Source: a virus. Taken from it: a stretch of 37,870 nt of DNA. The stretch spans positions 1 to 37,870 of IMG/VR virus record IMGVR_UViG_3300032177_001611. The stretch is one strand, 5' to 3'. Made by a program: the position numbers and the translations under genes. The notes under the pieces are model-generated. The model was given only the letters and a program-made list of their open reading frames with translations, did not search any database and had not been told where the DNA came from. Position 1 is the first letter of the stretch. Each line of letters begins with the position of its first letter. Below, piece by piece: positions 1 to 5,699 of this stretch.

Positions 1-184
1 CTTCTTCTACCAGTGAGAGGGCTCTCTTGAGCTGGTCGGCCTTCGACTCGTAAAACTTGTCGGAGACGAGAGAGCAGGATGCAAGACCGATGAGGTCCGT
101 TTTCTTTGAGGTGGCATACACGCGCTCACAGTGGAAGTTTCTGATAACTTCTGGCTCTGGTTTCTTTTCGTTGAATGCGCTCAT
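1..184 (-). CDS. Partial hypothetical protein (N-terminal 61 residues)
   Basis: The reading frame starts at an ATG at 184-182 and runs off the left edge of the window, so only the first 61 residues are seen (begins MSAFNEKKPEPEVIRNFHCE). An AAAAAGGAGAGACCG ribosome site lies directly before the ATG, and a plausible promoter (TTTACT-17-TATTAT) precedes it. The visible part is charged and soluble-looking, with no signal peptide or membrane segment. I do not recognise the family. It has its own promoter, separated from the upstream deacetylase gene by 143 bp, so it may begin a new transcription unit. Confidence 0.75.
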   Translation of the reverse strand, partial: MSAFNEKKPEPEVIRNFHCERVYATSKKTDLIGLASCSLVSDKFYESKADQLKRALSLVEE

Positions 185-212
185 CGGTCTCTCCTTTTTA
201 TTTAGTGAAGCT

Positions 213-241
213 ATAATATTACATTGTTGGGCCTTAGTAAA
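213..241 (-). promoter_or_regulatory. Sigma70-like promoter for the partial left-edge gene
   Basis: On the minus strand TTTACT (236-241) is followed after exactly 17 bases by TATTAT (213-218), four and five matches to the sigma70 consensus. The predicted start point near 206 gives a short leader containing the AAGGAG ribosome site of the gene starting at 184. The upstream gene ends at 328, so the position suits a promoter. Not tested. Confidence 0.45.
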
Positions 242-246
242 CTAAG
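233..246. promoter_or_regulatory. Small palindrome overlapping the -35 (operator candidate)
   Basis: CTTAGTAAACTAAG consists of perfect 6-base arms around a central AA and overlaps the putative -35 of the promoter at 213-241. This position is typical of a repressor or activator site, but the arms are short and AT-rich, so chance is possible. Confidence 0.25.
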
Positions 247-327
247 TTCGAAATATTTTTTTAATCTATATCAGACTTACAAACTTACTCTTACCCATTT
301 TTGTTTCCTTTTTGTTTTTTAAAGTTT

Positions 328-1038
328 TCATATTATCTTCGAGTATAGTCCCATGGCCTCGGCGTACTCGCACCTAGCTTCCATGCCACGGTATTTTGCC
401 CATTTTTTAATTCCTTCTTCCGATATGTAACTGTCTTTTGCTGCCGCTTGTATTGGGAAGCATGTTCTGTAGATTTCCAATTTTCTTTCTAGTAATTCTT
501 CTGAAAGTTTTACGTATACTATCGGTTTCATGTCGGTGTGAGGACCTGTGGAGTGTATGTACGAAGGGTTGTCGATTATGTATATGTTTTCTGGATAATA
601 CGACATGGTAGGTCTTGTTGCGGCCACCACTGCTTCCCAGACGGCCGTGTGGTCGTGGTGGTAAGACGGTCCTTGCGTGAGGATGACATGTGGTTCCAGT
701 TCTTTTATGATCTTTTCTATCACTGAGACAAGCCTGTTCTTAGGACACGTGTCCAGACAAGACTCCATGTCAAACGGAAGGTCAACAGAAGACCTAGTTC
801 CTCTTATGAAGCATCCTTCCATGATGTCAACGTACTTTTTGTAGTCTATTATCCTTTGTTCTCTTGAGATGTAGCCCATGTGGTTAAGGATGAGACTGGA
901 TGCTGTCACCAGAACGAAATAGTATTGATAGTCATTCTTGTATTTTTCTAGGAATCCACCGGCAAACAGCATGCTGTCGTCGCTGTGAGCCTCTATCACT
1001 AGAAGTCTTTTCTTTTTAAAGGGTCCAGTTTCCATCAT
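328..1038 (-). CDS. PIG-L/LmbE family zinc-dependent deacetylase
   Basis: The 236-residue product has the two hallmark motifs of the PIG-L (GlcNAc-PI de-N-acetylase, LmbE) family: AHSDD at residues 17-21 (usual AHPDD, metal ligands and catalytic Asp) and HHDHT at 127-131, supplying the third metal ligand. Family members (MshB, BshB, PIG-L) remove an acetyl group from N-acetylglucosamine-type sugars using Zn2+. The length is normal for a single-domain cytoplasmic member. The start overlaps the end of the LpxD-like gene by 23 bp, so the two are probably translated together and may act in sequence on one amino sugar. The substrate is not predictable. A strong downstream promoter suggests that this gene ends its unit. 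Confidence 0.85.
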   Translation of the reverse strand: MMETGPFKKKRLLVIEAHSDDSMLFAGGFLEKYKNDYQYYFVLVTASSLILNHMGYISREQRIIDYKKYVDIMEGCFIRGTRSSVDLPFDMESCLDTCPKNRLVSVIEKIIKELEPHVILTQGPSYHHDHTAVWEAVVAATRPTMSYYPENIYIIDNPSYIHSTGPHTDMKPIVYVKLSEELLERKLEIYRTCFPIQAAAKDSYISEEGIKKWAKYRGMEARCEYAEAMGLYSKII

Positions 1039-1744
1039 GTTTCTTGTAGAACTTTGCAGGCGATCCCATGTAGATGCCAGGTTCCGTTATTTCTTTCGTT
1101 ACGCAGGATCCCATTCCTATGACAACGTCGTCGCAGATCTTCACTCCCTGCTTTATGGTTGCGTTGGCGCCTATCCAGCACCTCTTGCCGATGTGGCAGG
1201 ATCCGCAGATGACCGCTCCGCTGGCTATAACGGTTCCGTCACCGGTGACAGTGTTGTGACCGACAGTCACCCTTCCGTCTATCTGCACGTAGTTTCCTAT
1301 CACGGTGGAATCCAGTTCGGCTCGCTCTATGAGGGTCAATGCTCCAACGTTCACCCCGTAGCCGAACACGATGTTTCCAACATGTTTCATTTGAACTCTC
1401 TCTCCGCATGGCCCGACTGCTATTCTGATTCCTTCAAAGATTACAGAACTTGGGTGGATGAAGAGGTTTCTGCCGTATACGTTTTCTGCCGGCTCTCTGT
1501 TTTTGTTTATCTTGTTATGGATCAAGGTAAATTCGTAATCGACGTGTTTTGTTCTGTGGTAGATAATATTTTTTGGAACAAATCTTCCTGAGAGGTCAAG
1601 GTCTTCAGGGATTATTATCAATACGTTCTTGTCGGAACCCATCGCTCGATAGAAGTACTTGAAATTTCTTGCGAACGTTATTGCTCCGTCTTTAAGGTTT
1701 TCTATGGAACATGTTTTGTTGTACCCTTCAAATATGTCACTCAT
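1016..1744 (-). CDS. LpxD-like left-handed beta-helix N-acyltransferase
   Basis: The 242-residue protein has two parts. Residues about 13-50 (IENLKDGAITFARNFKY and following) resemble the N-terminal substrate-binding domain of LpxD. Residues about 95-225 are hexapeptide repeats of the left-handed beta-helix type (for example VTVGHNTVTGDG, HIGKRCWIGANATI). His163 in VGHN sits where the LpxD catalytic His lies in IAHN, in an otherwise well-aligned stretch ending VTKEI. LpxD moves an acyl chain from acyl-ACP to the amino group of a UDP-glucosamine derivative. I prefer the ATG at 1744, which overlaps the helicase stop by 8 bp, over an in-frame TTG at 1750. It overlaps the downstream PIG-L deacetylase. 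Being a sugar O- or N-acetyltransferase of the PglD type is the main alternative. Confidence 0.75.
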   Translation of the reverse strand: MSDIFEGYNKTCSIENLKDGAITFARNFKYFYRAMGSDKNVLIIIPEDLDLSGRFVPKNIIYHRTKHVDYEFTLIHNKINKNREPAENVYGRNLFIHPSSVIFEGIRIAVGPCGERVQMKHVGNIVFGYGVNVGALTLIERAELDSTVIGNYVQIDGRVTVGHNTVTGDGTVIASGAVICGSCHIGKRCWIGANATIKQGVKICDDVVIGMGSCVTKEITEPGIYMGSPAKFYKKHDGNWTL

Positions 1745-3146
1745 TTTCAAACATCTCGTCTCCGGTTTCGTCTTTCTTTTTTGTGGAGAAACTTCCGAAA
1801 CCTATTTCTGTAAAATCGTCTAATGGTACTTGGTCCGATTCTCTTATTATCATGTTCTTGTAGTCTATCTCGCAATGTATCTCTACTCTTGCCTGACCGC
1901 TCCGGTTCTTTCCTACGTACAGTCTGAGCCTGTTCTGTTCAAACTCTTCTCTTGATTGTCTCACTACGAGCACTAGATCGGCGATCATGGCCTTCTCCCA
2001 GGACTCGGAGAGGTTAGAGATGTCCGATTCTGTCCTTTGAAAACCTGCCCTGTTGATCTGAGAAGCTGTCCAGACAGGGCAGCCAAACTCTGCTGCCAGA
2101 GCTTTTAGTTGCCTGTATATGAGTCCTAGGTCGTTTCTTCTTTCTGTGTTTTTGACGGTGGACTTCATGAGGTCGGCGTAGTCGACTATGATGAGGTCCG
2201 GTTTCCTGTTACTGGCCATGATTTTTCTTTTTATGTACATGGCCAACATGTCTTTTGTTAGTACTTCGGGAGGGAATTCCTTGATAAGAAGGTAACCCTT
2301 GTGTTCTTTCATAAATTTATCCACGTATCCTTGGATGACTTCCGGTGGGCTATTTATGATGTCCATCATAGGTCTGCCAGAAATGAGGCAGTCGTACCTC
2401 TGCATAACTTCTGAAGTGGTCATTTCCAGGGAGAAGTGGTACACGGTCTTATCGTGCATCAGAGCTTCTTTTCCTATGTTCACAAGAAACAACGACTTTC
2501 CAAAACCAGGAGGCGCCGCTATGAAGTAGAACTTGCTTGGGTACGCTCCTCCGTTCAGAATGTGGTTCATCTTTTCTGACCAGGTAGGAACTATCTTGTC
2601 CTTGTTCTCAGAGAGCTTGTCTCTTTCTCTCTTGGTAAAGTCGTTCAGCTCCATTTCTCCGAAATCTGCGTCAAAGGTCAGTTCGTTCAGGAGGTTGTAC
2701 AGCCTGGACTTTATGTTTGAAAGGTCCTTCTCTTCGATGAGACCGGCGTTCATGTTCGTGTCGGCCGTTTTTACCGCTCCGACTATTTCTTGCGCGTTCC
2801 TAAGGATTACGAGGGATTTTATCCTTTCGATGAAGTAGTCGATTGTGGAATTTTCGTTTATGTCGTTGGATTCTCTTCTCTTCATCCCCTTTTCTATGGC
2901 TTTGGCTATCTTGGAATTCTTATACTTTTCTATGATGTAAAATTTGTCTTTGTTGTTAAGGCGGTCGCGTATGACGTTGACAAAATCCGTCTGCATTTCT
3001 GGATCAGACAGAATTTGTTCGTCGAAGAAATTAAACTGAAATGCCTTCTCGAACACAAATAGATGGTACTCGTTCACCGACTCCAACAATGTGTTCAAGA
3101 GGTTCACGAACATGTCGTTGGAGAGGTTGATGTATTTATAAATCAA
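1737..3146 (-). CDS. dnaB: DnaB/gp41-like replicative DNA helicase
   Basis: This 469-residue superfamily 4 helicase unwinds duplex DNA ahead of the fork as a hexamer. Residues about 1-160 are a helical N-terminal region. The RecA-like motor has Walker A APPGFGKS at 211-218, SLEMT at 239-243, Walker B DLIIVDYAD at 317-325 and TASQINR at 360-366, as in DnaB and T4 gp41. The start is a TTG at 3146 preceded by GAGGTGA; the first ATG is 11 codons further on. The leader before it contains a tRNA-like structure. It probably works with the primase at 17538-18557, although the two genes are far apart. Confidence 0.9.
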   Translation of the reverse strand: MIYKYINLSNDMFVNLLNTLLESVNEYHLFVFEKAFQFNFFDEQILSDPEMQTDFVNVIRDRLNNKDKFYIIEKYKNSKIAKAIEKGMKRRESNDINENSTIDYFIERIKSLVILRNAQEIVGAVKTADTNMNAGLIEEKDLSNIKSRLYNLLNELTFDADFGEMELNDFTKRERDKLSENKDKIVPTWSEKMNHILNGGAYPSKFYFIAAPPGFGKSLFLVNIGKEALMHDKTVYHFSLEMTTSEVMQRYDCLISGRPMMDIINSPPEVIQGYVDKFMKEHKGYLLIKEFPPEVLTKDMLAMYIKRKIMASNRKPDLIIVDYADLMKSTVKNTERRNDLGLIYRQLKALAAEFGCPVWTASQINRAGFQRTESDISNLSESWEKAMIADLVLVVRQSREEFEQNRLRLYVGKNRSGQARVEIHCEIDYKNMIIRESDQVPLDDFTEIGFGSFSTKKKDETGDEMFENE

Positions 3147-3165
3147 ATGTCACCTCAGGAAAAGT

Positions 3166-3226
3166 AATAGCGGGCCAGGATCGAACCCATTTAATCTCTC
3201 TTATGGAGGAGAGAGAACCCGCTATT
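3166..3226 (-). ncRNA. tRNA-like structured RNA without D-arm
   Basis: On the minus strand the ends pair as AATAGCGGGT with GCCCGCTATT (nine Watson-Crick pairs and one G-U). Inside is a perfect 7-bp hairpin TCTCTCT/AGAGAGA with loop CCTCCATA, which includes U-CCA like a Trp anticodon loop. After it comes GGGTTCGATCC, matching the conserved T-loop consensus. The spacing puts a 7-bp acceptor ATAGCGG/CCGCTAT at the right distance from the T-loop. However, there is no D-arm and the T-stem is poor (one G-C, G-U pairs and mismatches). It is therefore either a decayed tRNA, a tRNA mimic, or a leader element of the helicase mRNA, whose TTG start lies 20 bp downstream. Confidence 0.45.
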
Positions 3227-3240
3227 TTAATCAGATGCTG

Positions 3241-3450
3241 TTAATCTTCTGAAAACGATATTGCTAAACATGCTGTTTTAGGCATGTTTATGAAAACAGG
3301 ATAGCCTGTTTTAGTCTTGCAACTGATCGTGGAGTTGGGTTCTCCTTTTTCCGCTTTTAGAATGACAGTTTTGTCATCCTGTAAATCGGCTAGAGTTACG
3401 CCATTGTCCGATGGATCTGCAGCGAATACGTTTTTGATTTTTATTTTCAT
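3241..3450 (-). CDS. Small hypothetical protein (69 aa)
   Basis: The gene has a strong ribosome site (AAAGGAGAATACG before the ATG). The product starts MKIKIKNVFAADPSDNG and looks like a small soluble beta-rich domain with two Cys residues; no family is recognised. Its leader holds two tandem tetraloop hairpins. It lies between an unknown acidic-tailed protein and the helicase, so a role linked to replication is possible but only by context. Confidence 0.7.
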   Translation of the reverse strand: MKIKIKNVFAADPSDNGVTLADLQDDKTVILKAEKGEPNSTISCKTKTGYPVFINMPKTACLAISFSED

Positions 3451-3469
3451 CGTATTCTCCTTTCGGTTT

Positions 3470-3504
3470 TACGTCCCGCGACGTATTTACGTTTTGCAAC
3501 GTAA
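3470..3504 (-). promoter_or_regulatory. Tandem tetraloop hairpins in the leader of the 69-aa gene
   Basis: On the minus strand TTACGTT-GCAA-AACGTAA (3487-3504) is a perfect 7-bp stem closed by a GNRA loop, followed after one base by TACGTC-GCGG-GACGTA (3470-3485), a 6-bp stem with a related loop. They sit between the stop at 3511 and the ribosome site of the next gene. No U-tract follows, so they look like an mRNA end-protection, processing or binding element rather than a terminator. Confidence 0.5.
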
Positions 3505-3510
3505 GTTTAA

Positions 3511-4200
3511 TTAAAGTTCTATGTTTTCAAAGTCGGCGTCTACTGACGGTTTGCTTCCGACAGGAGTACTTGGAGTCGAATCACCAAAGTCGACGCTCTC
3601 GTCGATCGGAGGAGCTTTCTTGGCGTAGGTGCTGTTTCCGCCCTGTGCTGGTCCAGGTCCTGCGTCTGCAGCGTTTCCGGCTCTTTTCACCGCGTAGTTC
3701 TCTGAGACGATGCGGCTATTCTCTTGTACGAACTGCCAAGCGATGAGAGGGGCCATGTTCACTATGAAATAGGACTCTTCCTCACCAAGACCGAATGAGT
3801 ACGACTTGTTCTTTTGGGAGTTGTAGATGGAGAGCATGACGTTGTACTTGAAGTTGAACGGCGACTTCACGTCGGTAGCGTTCCTGTTCTCTACCCTCTT
3901 CAGTGTGAGGACGGACTTGTGCTTCACGTCTCCGTCTCCAAAATAGTGTTCGAGGGCGTACGTGTCCTGTTTTACTCCGGTTAGGAGGTTCTCAAAGATC
4001 TTCTTGATCTTGAGCACTTCGTTGTAGCCGAAGATCATGGGAATCTTGTTGTCGTAGTCGAACGCTCTGGTCTGCCCTTCCTTCGCAGGAATGACTTCGA
4101 TTCTGAACCTGGTCTGGTCCTTGTAAGAACTGAGTTCGAGTCTGAGAGCGGACGTTTTGTGGTAGAAGAGCTCTGAAAAATAAGTTTTAGGCGTTGCCAT
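3511..4200 (-). CDS. Hypothetical protein with acidic C-terminal tail
   Basis: The ATG at 4200 is preferred because AAAAAGGAGAAACC lies just before it; a longer in-frame start at 4230 has no such site. The 229-residue product begins MATPKTYFSELF. Residues about 1-160 look like a compact alpha/beta domain with many beta strands (LRLELSSYKDQTRFRIEVIP). Residues about 175-205 are a Gly/Ala/Pro linker, and the end is acidic (DADFENIEL). A globular domain, flexible linker and acidic tip is the architecture of ssDNA-binding proteins, but I see no decisive family motif, so the function is left open. Its start lies inside the end of a 55-residue gene, which implies coupled translation. Confidence 0.75.
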   Translation of the reverse strand: MATPKTYFSELFYHKTSALRLELSSYKDQTRFRIEVIPAKEGQTRAFDYDNKIPMIFGYNEVLKIKKIFENLLTGVKQDTYALEHYFGDGDVKHKSVLTLKRVENRNATDVKSPFNFKYNVMLSIYNSQKNKSYSFGLGEEESYFIVNMAPLIAWQFVQENSRIVSENYAVKRAGNAADAGPGPAQGGNSTYAKKAPPIDESVDFGDSTPSTPVGSKPSVDADFENIEL

Positions 4201-4354
4201 TTGGTTTCTCCTTTTTGGCAGTATAGTCACATTGTAGCGTGATTTCGTGCTTTTGACACATAGTTTGTTTAATTATGAATCCGTTAACATAGACGCCGTC
4301 TAGTGGCATCTGAACTTTGTTTTCTATTCTTTTATTGATCTCTATTATTTTCAA
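4187..4354 (-). CDS. Overlooked small gene (55 aa), TTG start
   Basis: An open frame starts at a TTG (4354-4352) with GGAG ten bases before it and runs 55 codons to a TAA at 4187-4189. It overlaps the gene upstream by 23 bp and the gene downstream by 14 bp, filling what would otherwise be a 130-bp gap in a tightly packed array. The product reads like a real protein (DGVYVNGFIIKQTMCQKHEI), with two Cys residues. An internal ATG 15 codons in would give a 40-residue form. No family is recognised. Confidence 0.55.
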   Translation of the reverse strand: MKIIEINKRIENKVQMPLDGVYVNGFIIKQTMCQKHEITLQCDYTAKKEKPNGNA

Positions 4355-5174
4355 TTTTTAAGAGCTCCATTTCAAAAGGAACCACGTCCTTCTTCAGAGT
4401 AAACACTTTTTCCCTAAGCATGTTAAGGTATTTTTTTGGTCTCTGTTTGTTCATGAGTTTTTTGTAATCTACGGAACTATCACTGTTCTTCTTGTCTTTA
4501 AACAACACGTGACTGAACCCGTTCATCACAAACTCAAGAGAAGGAAGTTCCTTGAACTTTTCGACCTTTGTTATTTCCACAAAAACTAGTTCTTGAGAAT
4601 TGTTTTTCTTGTCAAATTCTCTGACCCTTACGATCTCCTTCTTGTTCTCTTTGTTTACTTTAAACAGCATCAGGGTGCAAAGTGCCTCCCCTAGGATTTT
4701 TTGTGCCTGCAGTTTGCTACCGCAGTCCATGGTGTAGATGTCACTGCTGCTCTTCTTGTGGTGGTGAATGCTGGTGTTGCTGATGTTCTCCCTGCTTTCA
4801 AAGTTGATGATTCTCATGGTCCCTGGTTTGATCTCTTCGATCTTTTTCCAACAGTACTGTCCGTGTTCGTAACAGTATACCTGCGTTCCTTCCGCGAACA
4901 TACCCATAAAACCAAGCTCGTCTTCTATACTGTACATCATCTTTTCGCCCGTATAAACTATTCTAGACGGGTACAGCGGCGAATGAGAACAGCTCAGTAG
5001 GGCCACGGAAGACAGGTCCATGTTTACTGGAACTCCGGTCTTGATTGACTCTATCTGGTTGTTGTACAGGACCTTATTTAAGAGCTTGAACAGTTCCATG
5101 CTCCTGAACCTTGGTCCGCCCCATCGATTAGCATAGATGGAAACTGTCTGTAAGAGACTTTCTATGTGAATCAT
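4332..5174 (-). CDS. Hypothetical protein (280 aa)
   Basis: The gene begins MIHIESLLQTVSIYANRWGG and directly follows the stop of the 74-aa gene. There is no signal peptide or membrane segment. The middle has several Cys and His residues (VYCYEHGQYCWKK near residue 100, TSIHHHKK near 138), which could bind metal but do not form a standard zinc motif. The C-terminal third is very rich in Lys. I do not recognise the family. It sits in an unidentified block between the Pol I-type polymerase and the helicase. Confidence 0.75.
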   Translation of the reverse strand: MIHIESLLQTVSIYANRWGGPRFRSMELFKLLNKVLYNNQIESIKTGVPVNMDLSSVALLSCSHSPLYPSRIVYTGEKMMYSIEDELGFMGMFAEGTQVYCYEHGQYCWKKIEEIKPGTMRIINFESRENISNTSIHHHKKSSSDIYTMDCGSKLQAQKILGEALCTLMLFKVNKENKKEIVRVREFDKKNNSQELVFVEITKVEKFKELPSLEFVMNGFSHVLFKDKKNSDSSVDYKKLMNKQRPKKYLNMLREKVFTLKKDVVPFEMELLKIENNRDQ

Positions 5175-5175
5175 T

Positions 5176-5400
5176 TTAATCTTTGTCTAACCAAAGTTCT
5201 TTACCGACAAGATTGACATGAGGCGACATCCAATTATTTGAATCGTTTGGCAATATGACGTCTATTGTTTTAGTTTGCGTGAATTTACCGTCTTCAGTCG
5301 GACAATATTTTACAAATTTGACATTAATTTCATCGCCATATCTTGGATTTAAGTCTATTATTCGACTTAAATAATCTCTTAGTTCTCGTATCGTTGACAT
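5176..5400 (-). CDS. Small hypothetical protein (74 aa)
   Basis: The product begins MSTIRELRDYLSRIIDLNPR and seems to be a small soluble alpha/beta domain. The frame is closely spaced between its neighbours, two bases after the stop of the zinc-ribbon gene and one base before the next start. It mixes CGA and AGA arginine codons. No family recognised. Confidence 0.65.
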   Translation of the reverse strand: MSTIRELRDYLSRIIDLNPRYGDEINVKFVKYCPTEDGKFTQTKTIDVILPNDSNNWMSPHVNLVGKELWLDKD

Positions 5401-5402
5401 AA

Positions 5403-5699
5403 TTAAAGTCCGGTTCTACCCAGCGTCAGAGGACCGGCTATGGCTACCGGACCGCCTTTCTTGTTGTTGTACGACCTCTGGTTTATTCCCATCTGGCTCG
5501 CGTTCATGTTAATTGCGCCTGAAAAATTTATCACCTGATTTTGTTTGTGTAAAAACGCTTTGCATTTCTTGTTAGAACACATTCCTGCAATTACTGTGTC
5601 GACATTGACACCAGGTTCATACGCATTAAAATCACTAAAACTGATGAGTATTTCCGTAAATTTCCCGCACTTGTCGCACTTAAATTCATAAATTGGCAT
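5403..5699 (-). CDS. FmdB-type zinc-ribbon protein
   Basis: The N-terminus MPIYEFKCDKCGKFTE matches the start of FmdB-family regulatory zinc ribbons (typically MPIYEYxCxxCG). The second ligand pair is probably C41 and C46 in MCSNKKC, giving a CxxC...CxxxxC ribbon. The remaining 50 residues (QVINFSGAINMNASQMG, then a Gly/Pro-rich end) are unlike the family. An AAGGAGG ribosome site precedes the ATG, which overlaps the end of the polymerase gene by 14 bp. The role of phage copies is unknown; nucleic-acid or protein binding next to the polymerase is an inference. Confidence 0.75.
   Translation of the reverse strand: MPIYEFKCDKCGKFTEILISFSDFNAYEPGVNVDTVIAGMCSNKKCKAFLHKQNQVINFSGAINMNASQMGINQRSYNNKKGGPVAIAGPLTLGRTGL

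Noticed and set aside
212-217. Perfect TATAAT on the plus strand
   Set aside because: No plus-strand gene follows for about 30 kb, and the overlapping minus-strand promoter explains the AT-rich sequence better.
3133-3140. Exact TATAAATA (T4 late promoter) on the minus strand
   Set aside because: It lies inside the first codons of the helicase gene, and the next gene start is 1.4 kb away; chance in AT-rich codons is likely.
3166-3226. Canonical tRNA gene
   Set aside because: D-arm is missing, T-stem is mostly unpaired, and the element is about 55-61 nt, so it is reported as tRNA-like only.
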